Notes: generated from the sequence alone by a model not told the origin. A DNA stretch of 64,000 nt from Halocynthiibacter namhaensis (GCF_000812685.1 NZ_JWIF01000056.1:248001-312000); one strand, 5' to 3'; shown: positions 8,455 to 17,611, counted from the first letter of the stretch. Translations and numbers: made by a program.

Positions 8455-9924
8455 TTAACGGAACAGTGACAGAATTGACTGTGGCGCTTTGTTGGCGATG
8501 GACAGAGACTGTACGCCAAGCTGCTGTTGCACTTGGAGCGCTTGCAGCTTGGTTGAAGCTTCTTCCATATTGGCGTCGACCATGGTGCCGATCCCCGCTT
8601 TAAGAGAGTCGGTGAGTTTGCCAATGAAGCTGGACTGAGTTTCAATTCGGCCTTGCGAAGAACCCAGTGCTGCTGCTGCATCAATTGAATTGGTGATCAG
8701 AATTTCAACGCTTGCTAGTGCTGCGTCGGCCCCTTGAGCTGTGGAAACGTCAATGTTGTCCAGTCCAAAGAGACCACCGGATGCTTCCCCGCCCGCGGCA
8801 CCTACAGCAGCAAGCGAAACATCAGCTCCAGTTGTGTCAACCTTCAAGATGGCTTCACCGGAGTCCCCAATACTGACCTGGGTCGAGACACCAGTCACAC
8901 CACCTGCATCAATTGCTGTCTTCAGGCCATTGGCAACGTCTTGGAAGTTTTCGTTTTTGCCGGCGACATAGGTGAAGACGTCAGAGCCTAGTGTTACCCT
9001 GTATCCGTCACCTTCGTTCACATTTGCAGAAGCAGAGAATGTGACGGCTTCAGCGCGTTCGGCGACTTCAGTAGCAGAAGCTGTAATTCCGGTGCCGGCT
9101 GAGGTTGCTGAAAGGGTGGTGTCTTCGAATGCCCGGGTGGATGTTAGAGTTACGACTGCGCCTGATGCGCCTGCTGACACGCCTTCTAGGCCGAGCGCGT
9201 TAATTGCTGCAGAGATAGCGGTTGCAGCGGCGTCTTGGTCACCTGTTAGACCAGTTACGGCGAGTGCGGTGCCACCGACATCAATATTAAAAGTATCACC
9301 ACTTACGTCGCCAGCACTCGCCACTGTAAGTGTGGCTGTATTACCTGTTGCAGAAACCGTACCGGAACTTGCAGTGGCGTTGGCATTCAGACTGGTACCG
9401 GTCCCGTAAGAACCGGCGGCGGTGGACAAATCTTGACGCTCAACCGTGATGTTGCTGGCGTTTACGATGCCATTACTTTGCCGGTCTAGGGACGACAAAA
9501 TGTTCACATCATCGGTACCCTTTAGGAGATTCAGCCCATTGAACTGCGCTGCGCCAACGATCGAATTGATTTGCCCCGTCAGTGCTTTGATATCCGTTTG
9601 GATTTTAGCTCGATCAACGTTTTCTTCTTGGGCGGCTACAACCTTGCCTTTAATTTCTGTCAGCAAATTGGTAACAGTTTCAGTTGCGGAGCGCGCAACA
9701 GTGATTGTGCTTTCGCCTAGGGCAAGACTGTCTGAAATTGCGTTAAAACCTGCCACGTCTGACTCCATCGTTTTGGAGATCGCCCAGATCGCAGCGTTAT
9801 CCTTTGCGGATTCAATTGACTTCCCGGTAGAGATTTCCGATTGCGTTTTAACGAGATTATCGTTGATTGAGTTCAGTGTTTGTAGCGCAACCATGGCGCT
9901 GGTGTTTGTTAGAATACTTGACAT
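8455..9924 (-). CDS. fliC: Flagellin
   Basis: 489 residues from ATG 9924 (MSSILTNTSAMVALQTLNSI). Conserved D0/D1 ends are present: N-terminal NLVKTQSEISTGKSIESAKDN and AQFNGLNLLKG, C-terminal SSQGRIETQSSFIGKLTDSL and closing LSIANKAPQSILSLFR. Between about 160 and 390 is an Ala/Ser/Thr/Gly-rich insert with two related blocks (GDTFNIDVGGTALAV... and GDGYRVTLGSDVFTYV...) resembling flagellin hook IN motifs, probably surface-exposed domains. ATG 9924 has an AAGGAAC site upstream; the longer frame to 9990 is the leader. Single flagellin gene in this locus, reading toward flaF-flbT. Confidence 0.95.
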   Translation of the reverse strand: MSSILTNTSAMVALQTLNSINDNLVKTQSEISTGKSIESAKDNAAIWAISKTMESDVAGFNAISDSLALGESTITVARSATETVTNLLTEIKGKVVAAQEENVDRAKIQTDIKALTGQINSIVGAAQFNGLNLLKGTDDVNILSSLDRQSNGIVNASNITVERQDLSTAAGSYGTGTSLNANATASSGTVSATGNTATLTVASAGDVSGDTFNIDVGGTALAVTGLTGDQDAAATAISAAINALGLEGVSAGASGAVVTLTSTRAFEDTTLSATSAGTGITASATEVAERAEAVTFSASANVNEGDGYRVTLGSDVFTYVAGKNENFQDVANGLKTAIDAGGVTGVSTQVSIGDSGEAILKVDTTGADVSLAAVGAAGGEASGGLFGLDNIDVSTAQGADAALASVEILITNSIDAAAALGSSQGRIETQSSFIGKLTDSLKAGIGTMVDANMEEASTKLQALQVQQQLGVQSLSIANKAPQSILSLFR

Positions 9925-10246
9925 AATGCTGTTCCTTACTCCATCGGTGCTTTTGCACCCAACCATATAACCCGCCTTGTGTGACGGCATTGATGTCGTT
10001 TTGACCTAACCTGGGCACGCCACAGATCATCCCTTCTGGGGTAAGTGCAAACTGGAGGGGAAGTGCTAAGACATTCCTAAGTTGGGAGATTGAACCGCGG
10101 GAACTTACGAAGGATTTTATTCAATTCTTTGGCGCTGCACGACCGGGACGACGTAGCAACCTACGTGATCCGTCGGCCACGTTGGGCGCAGGGGGCGCCA
10201 TGAATAAGCGCACCCCATTTACCAAAAGATGTGTGTTTTCGGGAAA
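9925..10246. other. Intergenic region upstream of flagellin
   Basis: 322 bases between the fliC start and the SLC13 gene stop, both on the minus strand. It should contain the flagellin promoter and leader. I see the leader hairpin at 9946-9959 and a second perfect 6-bp stem ACGTAG-CAAC-CTACGT at 10151-10166, followed by a GC-rich imperfect repeat (GGCGC/GCGCC, 10185-10199) that may end transcription from the permease gene. No convincing ORF. Confidence 0.5.
9946..9959 (-). promoter_or_regulatory. Leader hairpin before flagellin start
   Basis: On the minus strand GGTGC-AAAA-GCACC forms a small perfect hairpin, about 6 bases upstream of the AAGGAAC ribosome site of fliC. Its place in the flagellin 5' leader, with flbT in the same locus, makes it a candidate site for post-transcriptional control. 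The role is inference. Confidence 0.35.
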
Positions 10247-12028
10247 CTAGAGTGGCCAGAAGAATAAGATCGAAGGGATCGATACCGCGACGATCAAGAT
10301 CTCAAGGGGCAAGCCCATGCGCCAGTAATCTCCGAAACCATACCCGCCGGGCCCGAGGATCAAGGTATTGTTCTTGTGGCCGATTGGCGTGAGGAATGCA
10401 CAAGACGCCGCTACTGCCACCGCCATTAAAAACGGGTCGGGGTTTACGCCAAGGCTGTGCGCCATTTGGATGCCGACAGGGGCGGCTACGATGGTGGTTG
10501 CTGTGTTGTTCAGCACATCTGATAGGGTCATTGTGACGATCATCAAGACGGTCAAGACGACCCAAGGTGCGTATCCAGCAGTTAAACTGGTCAGACTTCC
10601 TGCGATCAACTCAGTCCCGCCAGACGCTTCCAACGCTGCGCCCAATGGGATCATGGAACCCAATAAAACCACCACGGGCCATTCAATGTGATCGTATAGC
10701 TCTTGCACGGATAGGATCTTGGTCAGGACATATCCCACAACGACACAGCCCAAGGCGACGGGCAGGTAAATGAGGCCCAGACTTGCGGCGAGAACGGCTG
10801 CGCCAAACAAGCCAATCGCCAACCATGTTTTGCTGTTCTCGGTGACCTGCAATCCGCGATCTGCCAAGGGCAGGCAACCCAACCATTCCGCAACATCGCT
10901 GGAATGCCCAACTGGCGTGAGCAGAAGTAAGATATCCCCTGCGCGGACTTCAGTTTTGCGCAGGTGATGGGTGATTTTTTTGCCTTCGCGCGAAATGCCA
11001 AGCAAGACTGTGCGTTGGCGCCAACCTAGGCCGATTGTCTGTGCAGTTTTACCGTCAATACGACTTCCGGCGGGAACGACCACTTCGATTGTGGACAGGC
11101 CCGCGCCATCAGCACGCAGGGCTTCTTGGCGTTTGGTCTCTGCGAAATCGAGGTTCAAAGTTGCGCGAAATTCGTCCAGTGCATCTGGAGTTGCTTCGAG
11201 GACGAGGGCATCAGCCGCTTTAAGTTGCGTGTTGCGCTGTGTGCCGTAGCGACGTGATCCACCCCGTACGAGCCCGAGAACCGCCACATCACTTTTGTCA
11301 GCAGCCTCATAGAGATCAGACAAACGCTTTCCGATCAGTTTTGAGGCATCCGGTATGGTAAGTTCCGCGATGTATTGCGCGATGTCCGCCATTGGGTCGC
11401 CTGCGGCCCCCTTATCGGCTCCCTGAGGGATCATGCGCCAACCAACAAGGGCCACAAAGGCCAGACCCGCAATGGCAGCGACACCACCAACAGGCGCGAA
11501 ATCAAACATTTTGAATGGCTCACCTAGGCTTTCGCCTCGGATGGAAGCGATGATGATATTGGGCGGGGTGCCGATCATAGTGACCATACCACCAAGGATT
11601 GTCGCAAAGGATAATGGCATCAGTGACAGACCAGGGCCGCGCCCCGCTTTGCGCGCAGTTTGAATGTCGACAGGCATCAAGAGCGCGAGGGCAGCAACAT
11701 TATTCATAAAGGCGGATAATATCCCACCGACGGTTCCCATTATGGTGATATGGGCCCCAAGGCTGCGGGTGCTATCGACCAAGGTGCGGGTGATCAAGAA
11801 CACAGCACCAGATCGGACAAGCCCGGCTGAAACCACCAATACAAGGGCCACCACGATGGTTGCAGGATGCCCAAAGCCATCAAATGCGTGCTTGGTGTCG
11901 ACGACACCTAGGACAACGCCAGCCATAAGGGCGGTGAAGGCAACCAGATCATACCGGAACTTCCCCCATAAAAGGCCAGCAAAAACAAAGCCAAACAGCG
12001 AAAACAAAATAATCTGGTCGGTGGTCAC
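10247..12028 (-). CDS. SLC13-family permease with two TrkA-C (RCK_C) domains
   Basis: 593 residues from GTG 12028, preceded by AAAGGA; the in-frame extension to 12076 lacks a ribosome site. About 10-12 membrane helices are split by a soluble centre (roughly 200-390) with two RCK_C modules: ELTIPDASKLIGKRLSDLYE...ALVLEATPDAL and EVVVPAGSRIDGKTAQTIGLGWRQ...DILLLLTPVG. The membrane half has typical anion-symporter loops: FMNNVAALALLMPV, TMIGTPPNIIIASI, LNNTATTIVAAPV and FLTPIGHKNNTLILGPGGY. Relatives move sodium with sulfate, dicarboxylates or other anions; substrate not deducible. Divergent from yebC. Confidence 0.85.
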   Translation of the reverse strand: MTTDQIILFSLFGFVFAGLLWGKFRYDLVAFTALMAGVVLGVVDTKHAFDGFGHPATIVVALVLVVSAGLVRSGAVFLITRTLVDSTRSLGAHITIMGTVGGILSAFMNNVAALALLMPVDIQTARKAGRGPGLSLMPLSFATILGGMVTMIGTPPNIIIASIRGESLGEPFKMFDFAPVGGVAAIAGLAFVALVGWRMIPQGADKGAAGDPMADIAQYIAELTIPDASKLIGKRLSDLYEAADKSDVAVLGLVRGGSRRYGTQRNTQLKAADALVLEATPDALDEFRATLNLDFAETKRQEALRADGAGLSTIEVVVPAGSRIDGKTAQTIGLGWRQRTVLLGISREGKKITHHLRKTEVRAGDILLLLTPVGHSSDVAEWLGCLPLADRGLQVTENSKTWLAIGLFGAAVLAASLGLIYLPVALGCVVVGYVLTKILSVQELYDHIEWPVVVLLGSMIPLGAALEASGGTELIAGSLTSLTAGYAPWVVLTVLMIVTMTLSDVLNNTATTIVAAPVGIQMAHSLGVNPDPFLMAVAVAASCAFLTPIGHKNNTLILGPGGYGFGDYWRMGLPLEILIVAVSIPSILFFWPL

Positions 12029-12143
12029 GTGAAATTCCTTTTCCCCTACAGAAGCGGATCGCGCACCTGATTGCAATCACTTGAGGCTTTGCTGCCTATG
12101 TTTTATAGAAGACCAAAGCGAAATTCCGCCAAAGGGAGTTACC

Positions 12144-12887
12144 ATGGCCGGCCACTCAAAATGGGCAAACATCCAGCACCGCAAAGGTCGCCAGGATAAA
12201 CTGCGTTCTAAGTTGTTCTCTAAGTTCTCAAAAGAGATCACCGTTGCTGCGAAAATGGGCGATCCCGATCCTGAGAAGAATCCGCGTTTGCGCCTCGCGG
12301 TGAAGGAAGCCAAGTCGCAATCCATGCCGAAGGATAATATTGATCGCGCGATTAAAAAGGCGATTGGTGGCGATGGCGAAAGTTATGACGAGATCCGTTA
12401 CGAAGGTTACGGCCCCAATGGCGTCGCGGTGATCGTTGAAACTATGACTGACAATAAGAACCGTACCGCATCGACCGTGCGTTCGACGTTTTCCAAAAAC
12501 GGCGGCAATCTGGGTGAAACCGGTTCCGTTGGCTTCATGTTCGATCGCGTTGGAGAGGTCACTTATGGTGCCGCAGTTGGTGACGCTGACACGGTAATGA
12601 TGGCCGCCCTAGAGGCCGGTGCAGAAGATTGCGAAAGCTCTGAGGAAGGTCACACCATTATCTGTGCCGATACAGATTTGAACGAAGTGTCTGCCGCATT
12701 GGAAAAAGAACTGGGTGAATCTGATTCAACCAAACTGATCTGGAAGCCGAACATGTCGACTGAGCTTGACTTGGAAGGCTTGGAAAAGCTGATGCGTCTG
12801 GTTGATGCGCTTGAGGATGATGATGATATTCAGCGGGTCACCACGAACTTTGAAGCCAGTGACGAGGTGCTTGCACAGCTTTCATGA
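12144..12887 (+). CDS. yebC: YebC/PmpR-family regulatory protein
   Basis: 247 residues from ATG 12144 ([18 protein letters not shown]), the invariant YebC N terminus, with AAAGGGAG upstream. Further signatures: [47 protein letters not shown], and TDNKNRTAS. The three-domain fold is complete. Members are DNA-binding regulators in some bacteria and, as shown for relatives, ribosome-associated factors relieving polyproline stalling. In many alphaproteobacteria the gene is near ruvC; here it stands alone and is followed by a strong terminator at 12913-12943. Confidence 0.95.
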   Translation: MAGHSKWANIQHRKGRQDKLRSKLFSKFSKEITVAAKMGDPDPEKNPRLRLAVKEAKSQSMPKDNIDRAIKKAIGGDGESYDEIRYEGYGPNGVAVIVETMTDNKNRTASTVRSTFSKNGGNLGETGSVGFMFDRVGEVTYGAAVGDADTVMMAALEAGAEDCESSEEGHTIICADTDLNEVSAALEKELGESDSTKLIWKPNMSTELDLEGLEKLMRLVDALEDDDDIQRVTTNFEASDEVLAQLS

Positions 12888-12912
12888 GACCCGAAGTTAT
12901 GAACGTAAAGGA

Positions 12913-12943
12913 GGGATGTGTTTCGCGGCGCGTCCCTTTTTTT
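12913..12943 (+). terminator. Rho-independent terminator of yebC
   Basis: GGGATGTG and CGCGTCCC pair (8 bp, two G-U) around an 8-base loop, followed by seven T residues. It lies 25 bases after the yebC stop. Confidence 0.85.
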
Positions 12944-12970
12944 GTGGACAACTGTTGGAAAACCGGAATT

Positions 12971-13026
12971 CTAGTTTTCTAGTTTTCTAGTTTTCTAGTT
13001 TTCTAGTTTTCTAGTTTTCTAGTTTT
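12971..13026. repeat. Seven tandem copies of the octanucleotide CTAGTTTT
   Basis: 56 bases made of seven perfect head-to-tail copies of CTAGTTTT. On the minus strand the array reads AAAACTAG and enters the 3' end of the argP-like gene: the last codons AAA CTA GAA AAC TAG (KLEN-stop) are repeat sequence, and the TAG stop is the CTAG core of the second copy. The tetramer CTAG is generally rare in bacterial DNA, which makes a seven-copy array notable. It sits between two convergent genes. Confidence 0.95.
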
Positions 13027-13919
13027 GGGTGCACTAAATTCTTGCGCGCCAATTGAGTGACGGCACGGGTCAACGGATGTAAAGGCTGTGCGACAACACG
13101 ACTGACTTGCCAATAAAGTGGCGTGTCCAATTTTGGATGTTGTCCCATGGCAATCAATTTGCCGTCAGCTATTCTGTCTCGCACAAGATTTTCGGGGTTC
13201 ATCCCCCAACCAAGCCCAGCTTCTGCAGCGGCTACAAATCCTTTCGTTGACGGTAGAATATGCGTTCGCAGCAGTGGAACCCTGCGTCCGATTTCACGGT
13301 GAACCCACTGCTTTTGCAGCGCGTCATTGCGATCAAAAACCAACGCGGGCGCCTGTTGTAGGCTTTGCTGGGTTACGCCGTCCGAAAACCAATTTTCCGC
13401 GAATTTCGGACTACAACTTGCCACATATCGCAGGCTGCCAAGGGGCCTGCAGTCACACCCAGCCACTGGATTTGGTTCGGTGGTAACGGCAGCTTGCACA
13501 TCCCCCTCGCGCAGACGTTGTAATGTGTGATCTTGATCGACTGAAATGATGTCAAAAAGTAAGCTGGCCTCGCTCTGTGCTTGGGCCATGGCGGGGATGA
13601 ACCACGTGTCCAAACTATCGGCATTCACGGCAACTCGAACTTGCGCACGGGTGTTTTGCAGCCCATCAGAATGGAAATGTGACGCGAGGTTTTGCTCAAG
13701 GAGGGATACGGTTTGGGCATGCTGATATAAGATCTGTCCGGCTTCGGTGGCGCGCGCAGGTTGACTGCGGACCAAAAGCGCTGTCCCAGCTGTTTCTTCT
13801 AGAGCGCGGATGCGTTGCGAGACGGCAGAAGGGGTTACATGTAAGACCGCAGCAGCTGCGTCAAAGCTGCCTTCGTTAATAATTGCAGTGAGTGCACGTA
13901 GGTGGATTTGATCGAACAT
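13011..13919 (-). CDS. argP: LysR-family regulator, ArgP-like
   Basis: 302 residues: an N-terminal winged helix-turn-helix (FDAAAAVLHVTPSAVSQRIRALEE, about 18-42) and a periplasmic-binding-protein-like effector domain. The N terminus FDQIHLRALTAIINEGSF and VTPSAVSQRIRALEE fit the ArgP/IciA subgroup, whose members sense lysine and arginine and activate a LysE/ArgO exporter. The divergent neighbour at 14012 is such an exporter, 92 bases away, the classic arrangement. The stop codon and last four residues come from an octanucleotide repeat array, so the C-terminal tail may differ between relatives. Confidence 0.9.
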   Translation of the reverse strand: MFDQIHLRALTAIINEGSFDAAAAVLHVTPSAVSQRIRALEETAGTALLVRSQPARATEAGQILYQHAQTVSLLEQNLASHFHSDGLQNTRAQVRVAVNADSLDTWFIPAMAQAQSEASLLFDIISVDQDHTLQRLREGDVQAAVTTEPNPVAGCDCRPLGSLRYVASCSPKFAENWFSDGVTQQSLQQAPALVFDRNDALQKQWVHREIGRRVPLLRTHILPSTKGFVAAAEAGLGWGMNPENLVRDRIADGKLIAMGQHPKLDTPLYWQVSRVVAQPLHPLTRAVTQLARKNLVHPKLEN

Positions 13920-14011
13920 TAGCGATGCTTAACTTAACTTAGAATTCTTAATTTGCCTCATGTTATCAATCAAGGTAATTCTGGTCAAACATAGACAATG
14001 GAATATGAGAC

Positions 14012-14614
14012 ATGGAAACAGTATTCGCCGGGTTCGCCTTGGGCCTCACACTTATTTTAGCGATTGGCGCGCAGAATGCCTTTGTTTTACGCCAAGGGTT
14101 GCGTCAGCAATATGTCTTTGTGATCTGCCTGACATGCGCCCTGTCTGACGCGATTTTAATTGCGGCAGGGGTCGCCGGATTTGGATGGGTGGTGGAAACT
14201 GCACCATGGATAAAACCCGTGTTCACTTGGGGCGGCGCGGTTTTCTTGATCTTCTACGGCTTTATGAACGCACGTGCTGCTTGGCGCGGTGGTGAAGCCT
14301 TGGAGGCGGCAGAAAATTCACGCAAAAGCTTGGCCAAAACGCTTGGGATTTGCTTGGCTTTGACGTGGCTGAACCCACATGTTTACCTTGATACGCTTGT
14401 CCTGCTGGGGTCAGTCTCCACGGATTACCCCGATAAGCTTGCCTTTGGTGCTGGGGCGGTGTTTGCGTCTTTCGCCTTTTTCTTTTCCCTTGGTTATGGC
14501 GCTCGGTTTTTGGCACCAATGTTTGCACGCCCCATTGCGTGGCGCATTCTTGACGGGTTGGTGGCATTCACAATGTGGGGCATTGCCGCGAAACTTTTGT
14601 TTGCAGGCGAATGA
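14012..14614 (+). CDS. argO: LysE/ArgO-family amino acid exporter
   Basis: 200 residues, about six membrane helices. The N terminus ETVFAGFALGLTLILAIGAQNAFVLRQGL contains the LysE family signature GAQNAFVLRQ. LysE/ArgO proteins export lysine or arginine and protect against excess of basic amino acids from peptides or canavanine. ALTWLNPHVYLDTLVLLG is the second conserved family stretch. Divergently transcribed from the ArgP-like regulator, which is the known control pattern. Choice between LysE and ArgO names is loose. Confidence 0.9.
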   Translation: METVFAGFALGLTLILAIGAQNAFVLRQGLRQQYVFVICLTCALSDAILIAAGVAGFGWVVETAPWIKPVFTWGGAVFLIFYGFMNARAAWRGGEALEAAENSRKSLAKTLGICLALTWLNPHVYLDTLVLLGSVSTDYPDKLAFGAGAVFASFAFFFSLGYGARFLAPMFARPIAWRILDGLVAFTMWGIAAKLLFAGE

Positions 14615-14652
14615 GGCTTGCCATTCTGATGATCTAGGTATCATCTGCCCCC

Positions 14653-15546
14653 ATGGATCAAAACCTACCCAAAGCTGATCGCCCCCTTGTTGGGGTCTTC
14701 TGGATGATCGTGACCGGTCTGTGCTTTGTCGCTGTGACGGCGACGGTGAAACACATGGATGGATCGCTTCCTGCGGCACAATTTGCGTTCTTGCGCTATG
14801 TGTTGGGATTGATTTTTGTCATCCCGATGATCCGTCCCATGTTGAACGCCGACATGACGCGCAAGATGTTTCTGTTGTTTTCAATACGCGGGGCTTTGCA
14901 GACCGGGGGGGTAATCTTGTGGTTTTACGCGATGTCGCAAATCACAATCGCAGAAGTCACTGCGATGAATTATCTTTCGCCGGTTTACATCACCATTGGT
15001 GCAGCTTTGTTTCTGGGTGAGAAATTTGCTGCGCGCCGCCTGATTGCGGTGGTGGCCGCTTTGGTTGGCGCGTTGATCATTTTACGTCCAGGTGTGCGCG
15101 AATTATCGTCGGGGCATTTCGCCATGATTTTCACTGCGATCTTTTTCGCGGCAGGGTATTTGATCGCCAAACGCCTGTCAGGCCAGGTGTCTGCGGCCGT
15201 CGTAATTGGAATGCTGTCGATCACAGTGACTATTGGGTTGGCGCCCTTTGCTTGGGTTGCATGGCAACCTATGACATGGGAACAAGCTGCTTGGATGCTG
15301 GTCGTCGCGGCATTTGCCACGGGCGGGCATTATGCGATGACCTTGGCATTCCAAGCCGCCCCGGTTTCTGTAACGCAGCCGGTCACCTTTTTACAATTGG
15401 TTTGGGCTGTGTTGCTTGGGGCGTTTGTGTTCAACGAGGGCATCGACCAATGGGTTGTGCTTGGGGGTGTCATTATCATCGCGGCCATCAGCTATATTTC
15501 ATGGCGCGAAGCCGCTGCGAAACGCAGAATGGCACGCGAGGCCTGA
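14653..15546 (+). CDS. EamA-family (DMT) transporter
   Basis: 297 residues with ten predicted membrane helices in two EamA repeats (about 13-145 and 158-290). Typical family points: AAQFAFLRYVLGLIFVIPM, NYLSPVYITIGAALFLGEKF at the end of repeat one, and SVTQPVTFLQLVWAVLLGAFVFNE in repeat two. DMT exporters move amino acids, purines or other metabolites; nothing here fixes the substrate. It starts 38 bases after argO and could share its transcript. A short arginine-rich cytoplasmic tail closes the protein. Confidence 0.88.
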   Translation: MDQNLPKADRPLVGVFWMIVTGLCFVAVTATVKHMDGSLPAAQFAFLRYVLGLIFVIPMIRPMLNADMTRKMFLLFSIRGALQTGGVILWFYAMSQITIAEVTAMNYLSPVYITIGAALFLGEKFAARRLIAVVAALVGALIILRPGVRELSSGHFAMIFTAIFFAAGYLIAKRLSGQVSAAVVIGMLSITVTIGLAPFAWVAWQPMTWEQAAWMLVVAAFATGGHYAMTLAFQAAPVSVTQPVTFLQLVWAVLLGAFVFNEGIDQWVVLGGVIIIAAISYISWREAAAKRRMAREA

Positions 15547-15560
15547 TACCTAGGCTATGG

Positions 15561-16778
15561 TCACGCGTGATGTTGTTCTTCGATATCATGCGCGGGCCAA
15601 AGTTGGCGCGCTGCAATAACGCCTGCACCAGATAAAACAGCAACGATGATCAACGTCACGGGCAATCTCAGATAGGTCATCAAAGCACCGGTCAGCGGGT
15701 ATAAAACCAACCAACAGGCATGCGATAAGGCGAATTGCGCTGCGAATACTGCAGGTCGATCAACAGGCTCAGCAGATCGTGCAAGCAGTCGACCGGATGG
15801 GGTCAAAATTGCGGAATAGCAAAAGCCCGTCAGGAACCAGCCAACCAATATGGCGCCAAATGCGTATTGGGTGCTTTGTAGGGCGATGGCCAAACCGATC
15901 AGGACGAGAACACTCATCCCGCCAGCAGAAAGCATCAGGATGCGATCCGTGTACCGGTTTAGCAATTTGGGTAAAGCCAGCGCTGCAACCATCGACCCAC
16001 CACCGAAACCCGCGAGCAAGATGGCCACATCGCTGTCGCCCAATCCCAAATTAGACCGCACGATTACAACGGTATTCACGATCACCAAGGCGCTGATGGC
16101 TGCGGCAACCCAACTCAGGGCCAGCAAGCCGCGCAAACGAGGCGTTGCCAAATACAAGCGCATTCCCCGAGTTGTACGTTCATAGATGGGGCGTTTGGGG
16201 CCAGGAATAGGTTTGGGCAGAAGCACGGATGCAACCAGCAACGCCGAGGCGATAAAGCCAATGGAGGTTCCCCAAAACAGGCTGGAAAATGTGACAAACC
16301 CCAACAACAGCGCCGCCACCGCAGGGCTTAGCAGGCTTTCAAGGTCCATCGCGAGCCGTGATAAGGACAGCGCTTTGGTGTAGTCTTCCTCGTCTGTCAA
16401 AATGTCAGGAATGGTTGCTTGGAACGCAGGGGTGAACCCGGCGGATGCTGATTGCATAACAAAGATAAGAACATAAATTTGCCAAATTTCGCTGACGAAG
16501 GGAAGGCAAACCGCCACGGCTGCGCGCACGATATCAAGAAGAATCAATGTCTTCCGACGATCCACCCGTTCGACAAAAGCCGCCGCCACCGGTGCAAGCA
16601 ATACATAGGCAACCATCTTGATCGTCAGGGCGAGGCCAAGCACAAGGCCTGCGCGATCACCCGCCAATTGGTAGGCCAGCAGACCCAGCGCCACTGTCGC
16701 AAGGCCGGTCCCCGATAGGGCAACAACCTGAGCTGCAAACAACCGTCGATATACTTTATGTGATAAAACCCCAAGCAT
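15561..16778 (-). CDS. MFS transporter (exporter type)
   Basis: 405 residues from ATG 16778 (MLGVLSHKVYRRLFAAQVV), which has AGGGGCGG upstream; a longer frame to 16817 adds a charged, unlike tail. Twelve membrane helices, with the MFS loop-2 motif VERVDRRKTLILLDIVRA. The pattern resembles EntS-like and macrolide-type MFS exporters (MFS_3). Substrate unknown. It lies 132 bases downstream of the nitrile hydratase group on the same strand, but nothing links them functionally. Confidence 0.85.
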   Translation of the reverse strand: MLGVLSHKVYRRLFAAQVVALSGTGLATVALGLLAYQLAGDRAGLVLGLALTIKMVAYVLLAPVAAAFVERVDRRKTLILLDIVRAAVAVCLPFVSEIWQIYVLIFVMQSASAGFTPAFQATIPDILTDEEDYTKALSLSRLAMDLESLLSPAVAALLLGFVTFSSLFWGTSIGFIASALLVASVLLPKPIPGPKRPIYERTTRGMRLYLATPRLRGLLALSWVAAAISALVIVNTVVIVRSNLGLGDSDVAILLAGFGGGSMVAALALPKLLNRYTDRILMLSAGGMSVLVLIGLAIALQSTQYAFGAILVGWFLTGFCYSAILTPSGRLLARSAEPVDRPAVFAAQFALSHACWLVLYPLTGALMTYLRLPVTLIIVAVLSGAGVIAARQLWPAHDIEEQHHA

Positions 16779-16910
16779 CAGCCGCCCCTGTCTTGCTACA
16801 TGGCCTTTGATGATCAAAGGCGTTTGCTTGTCTCAGGAATACGCCAATCATCACCGGAAACAAGCCTTTCATAGGGGAAGGGCGTGTTTACCCTCACCGG
16901 GTTGGGGGGA

Positions 16911-17246
16911 TTATCCGCCAAAAAGATGGGATCCTTCGGGTGTCTCTATGCGCATAGAGGTCATTCCTTGGGTGTTGGGGGTTAGAATGACACGAGGCTT
17001 TTGGGTCGCCCGCTTCACGCTAAAAGGCCAAGTATGATCGCAGCCAGACAACTGCCCAGCCCATGCGTTACCGGGCGTGCGCCTTGGCCCGGTGCACAGT
17101 TGCTTGTCCGATGTTTCAACGGTCACCGTGTCTTGGTACAAGATCGCAGTTATCGGGATGATGGGGGCAGGTGGGTGTGCCGAGATGTCGGATACTGGAT
17201 TGGCCATGCACCCGCCCAGCAAAAGTACCAGACACAGATGTCTCAT
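16911..17246 (-). CDS. Small lipoprotein coupled to the nitrile hydratase genes
   Basis: 111 residues. The N terminus MRHLCLVLLLGGCMANP is a short lipoprotein signal with lipobox LGGC (Cys13). The rest has no recognised domain; two cysteines remain (about 52 and 69). The ATG overlaps the stop of the nitrile hydratase accessory gene by four bases (ATGA), so it is translated with that operon. I do not recognise the family. It could be an envelope protein that has hitched onto the operon, or a partner in nitrile or cobalt handling; neither is shown by the sequence. Confidence 0.6.
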   Translation of the reverse strand: MRHLCLVLLLGGCMANPVSDISAHPPAPIIPITAILYQDTVTVETSDKQLCTGPRRTPGNAWAGQLSGCDHTWPFSVKRATQKPRVILTPNTQGMTSMRIETPEGSHLFGG

Positions 17247-17611
17247 GATTTGCCCGCTGTCAGTTCAACCGGTTGACCATGAGGGGTCGCAAGATAGGCA
17301 CGCGCCCATGTGTCCCGTCTGTCGTTTAGATCGGGTTTGGGTACAATCGCGGTGATATCCAAAAGGCGTTCCAATGCGCGCAACGCGGCCGCGTAATATG
17401 TTTCTTCTGTGTCTGGGGCGTTGTTGATCTCATCAACGCGACGTTCCGCACCAAGGGTCTCGGCCCAGTCGGATGCTGAAATTTGCCCGGTTGTGACCAG
17501 CGTATCTGCCATGGCCAATACTTGTGCATGCCATGCCTCGCCGAATTTTGGCGCATTGGGGGCGAGATCATCTTCGGGGCCGAATTCGCGGGGGGGGTTA
17601 CAGGCGCTCAA
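17243..17611 (-). CDS. Nitrile hydratase accessory protein
   Basis: 122 residues from TTG 17611 (SACNPPREFGPEDDLAPNAP). FGEAWHAQVLAMADTLVTTGQISASDWAETLG matches the N-terminal domain of the nitrile hydratase beta subunit, as in the small activator proteins (P14K-type) that load cobalt into the alpha subunit. Its start overlaps the beta-subunit stop by 14 bases and no ATG or GTG is suitably placed, so TTG with upstream GAGAG is the likely start. The closing residues are ARAYLATPHGQPVEL. Gene order alpha-beta-accessory is as in cobalt-type systems. Confidence 0.87.
   Translation of the reverse strand: MSACNPPREFGPEDDLAPNAPKFGEAWHAQVLAMADTLVTTGQISASDWAETLGAERRVDEINNAPDTEETYYAAALRALERLLDITAIVPKPDLNDRRDTWARAYLATPHGQPVELTAGKS

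Noticed and set aside
12971-13026. Tandem repeat as a CRISPR array
   Set aside because: Units are only 8 bases and have no spacers; no cas genes in the window.
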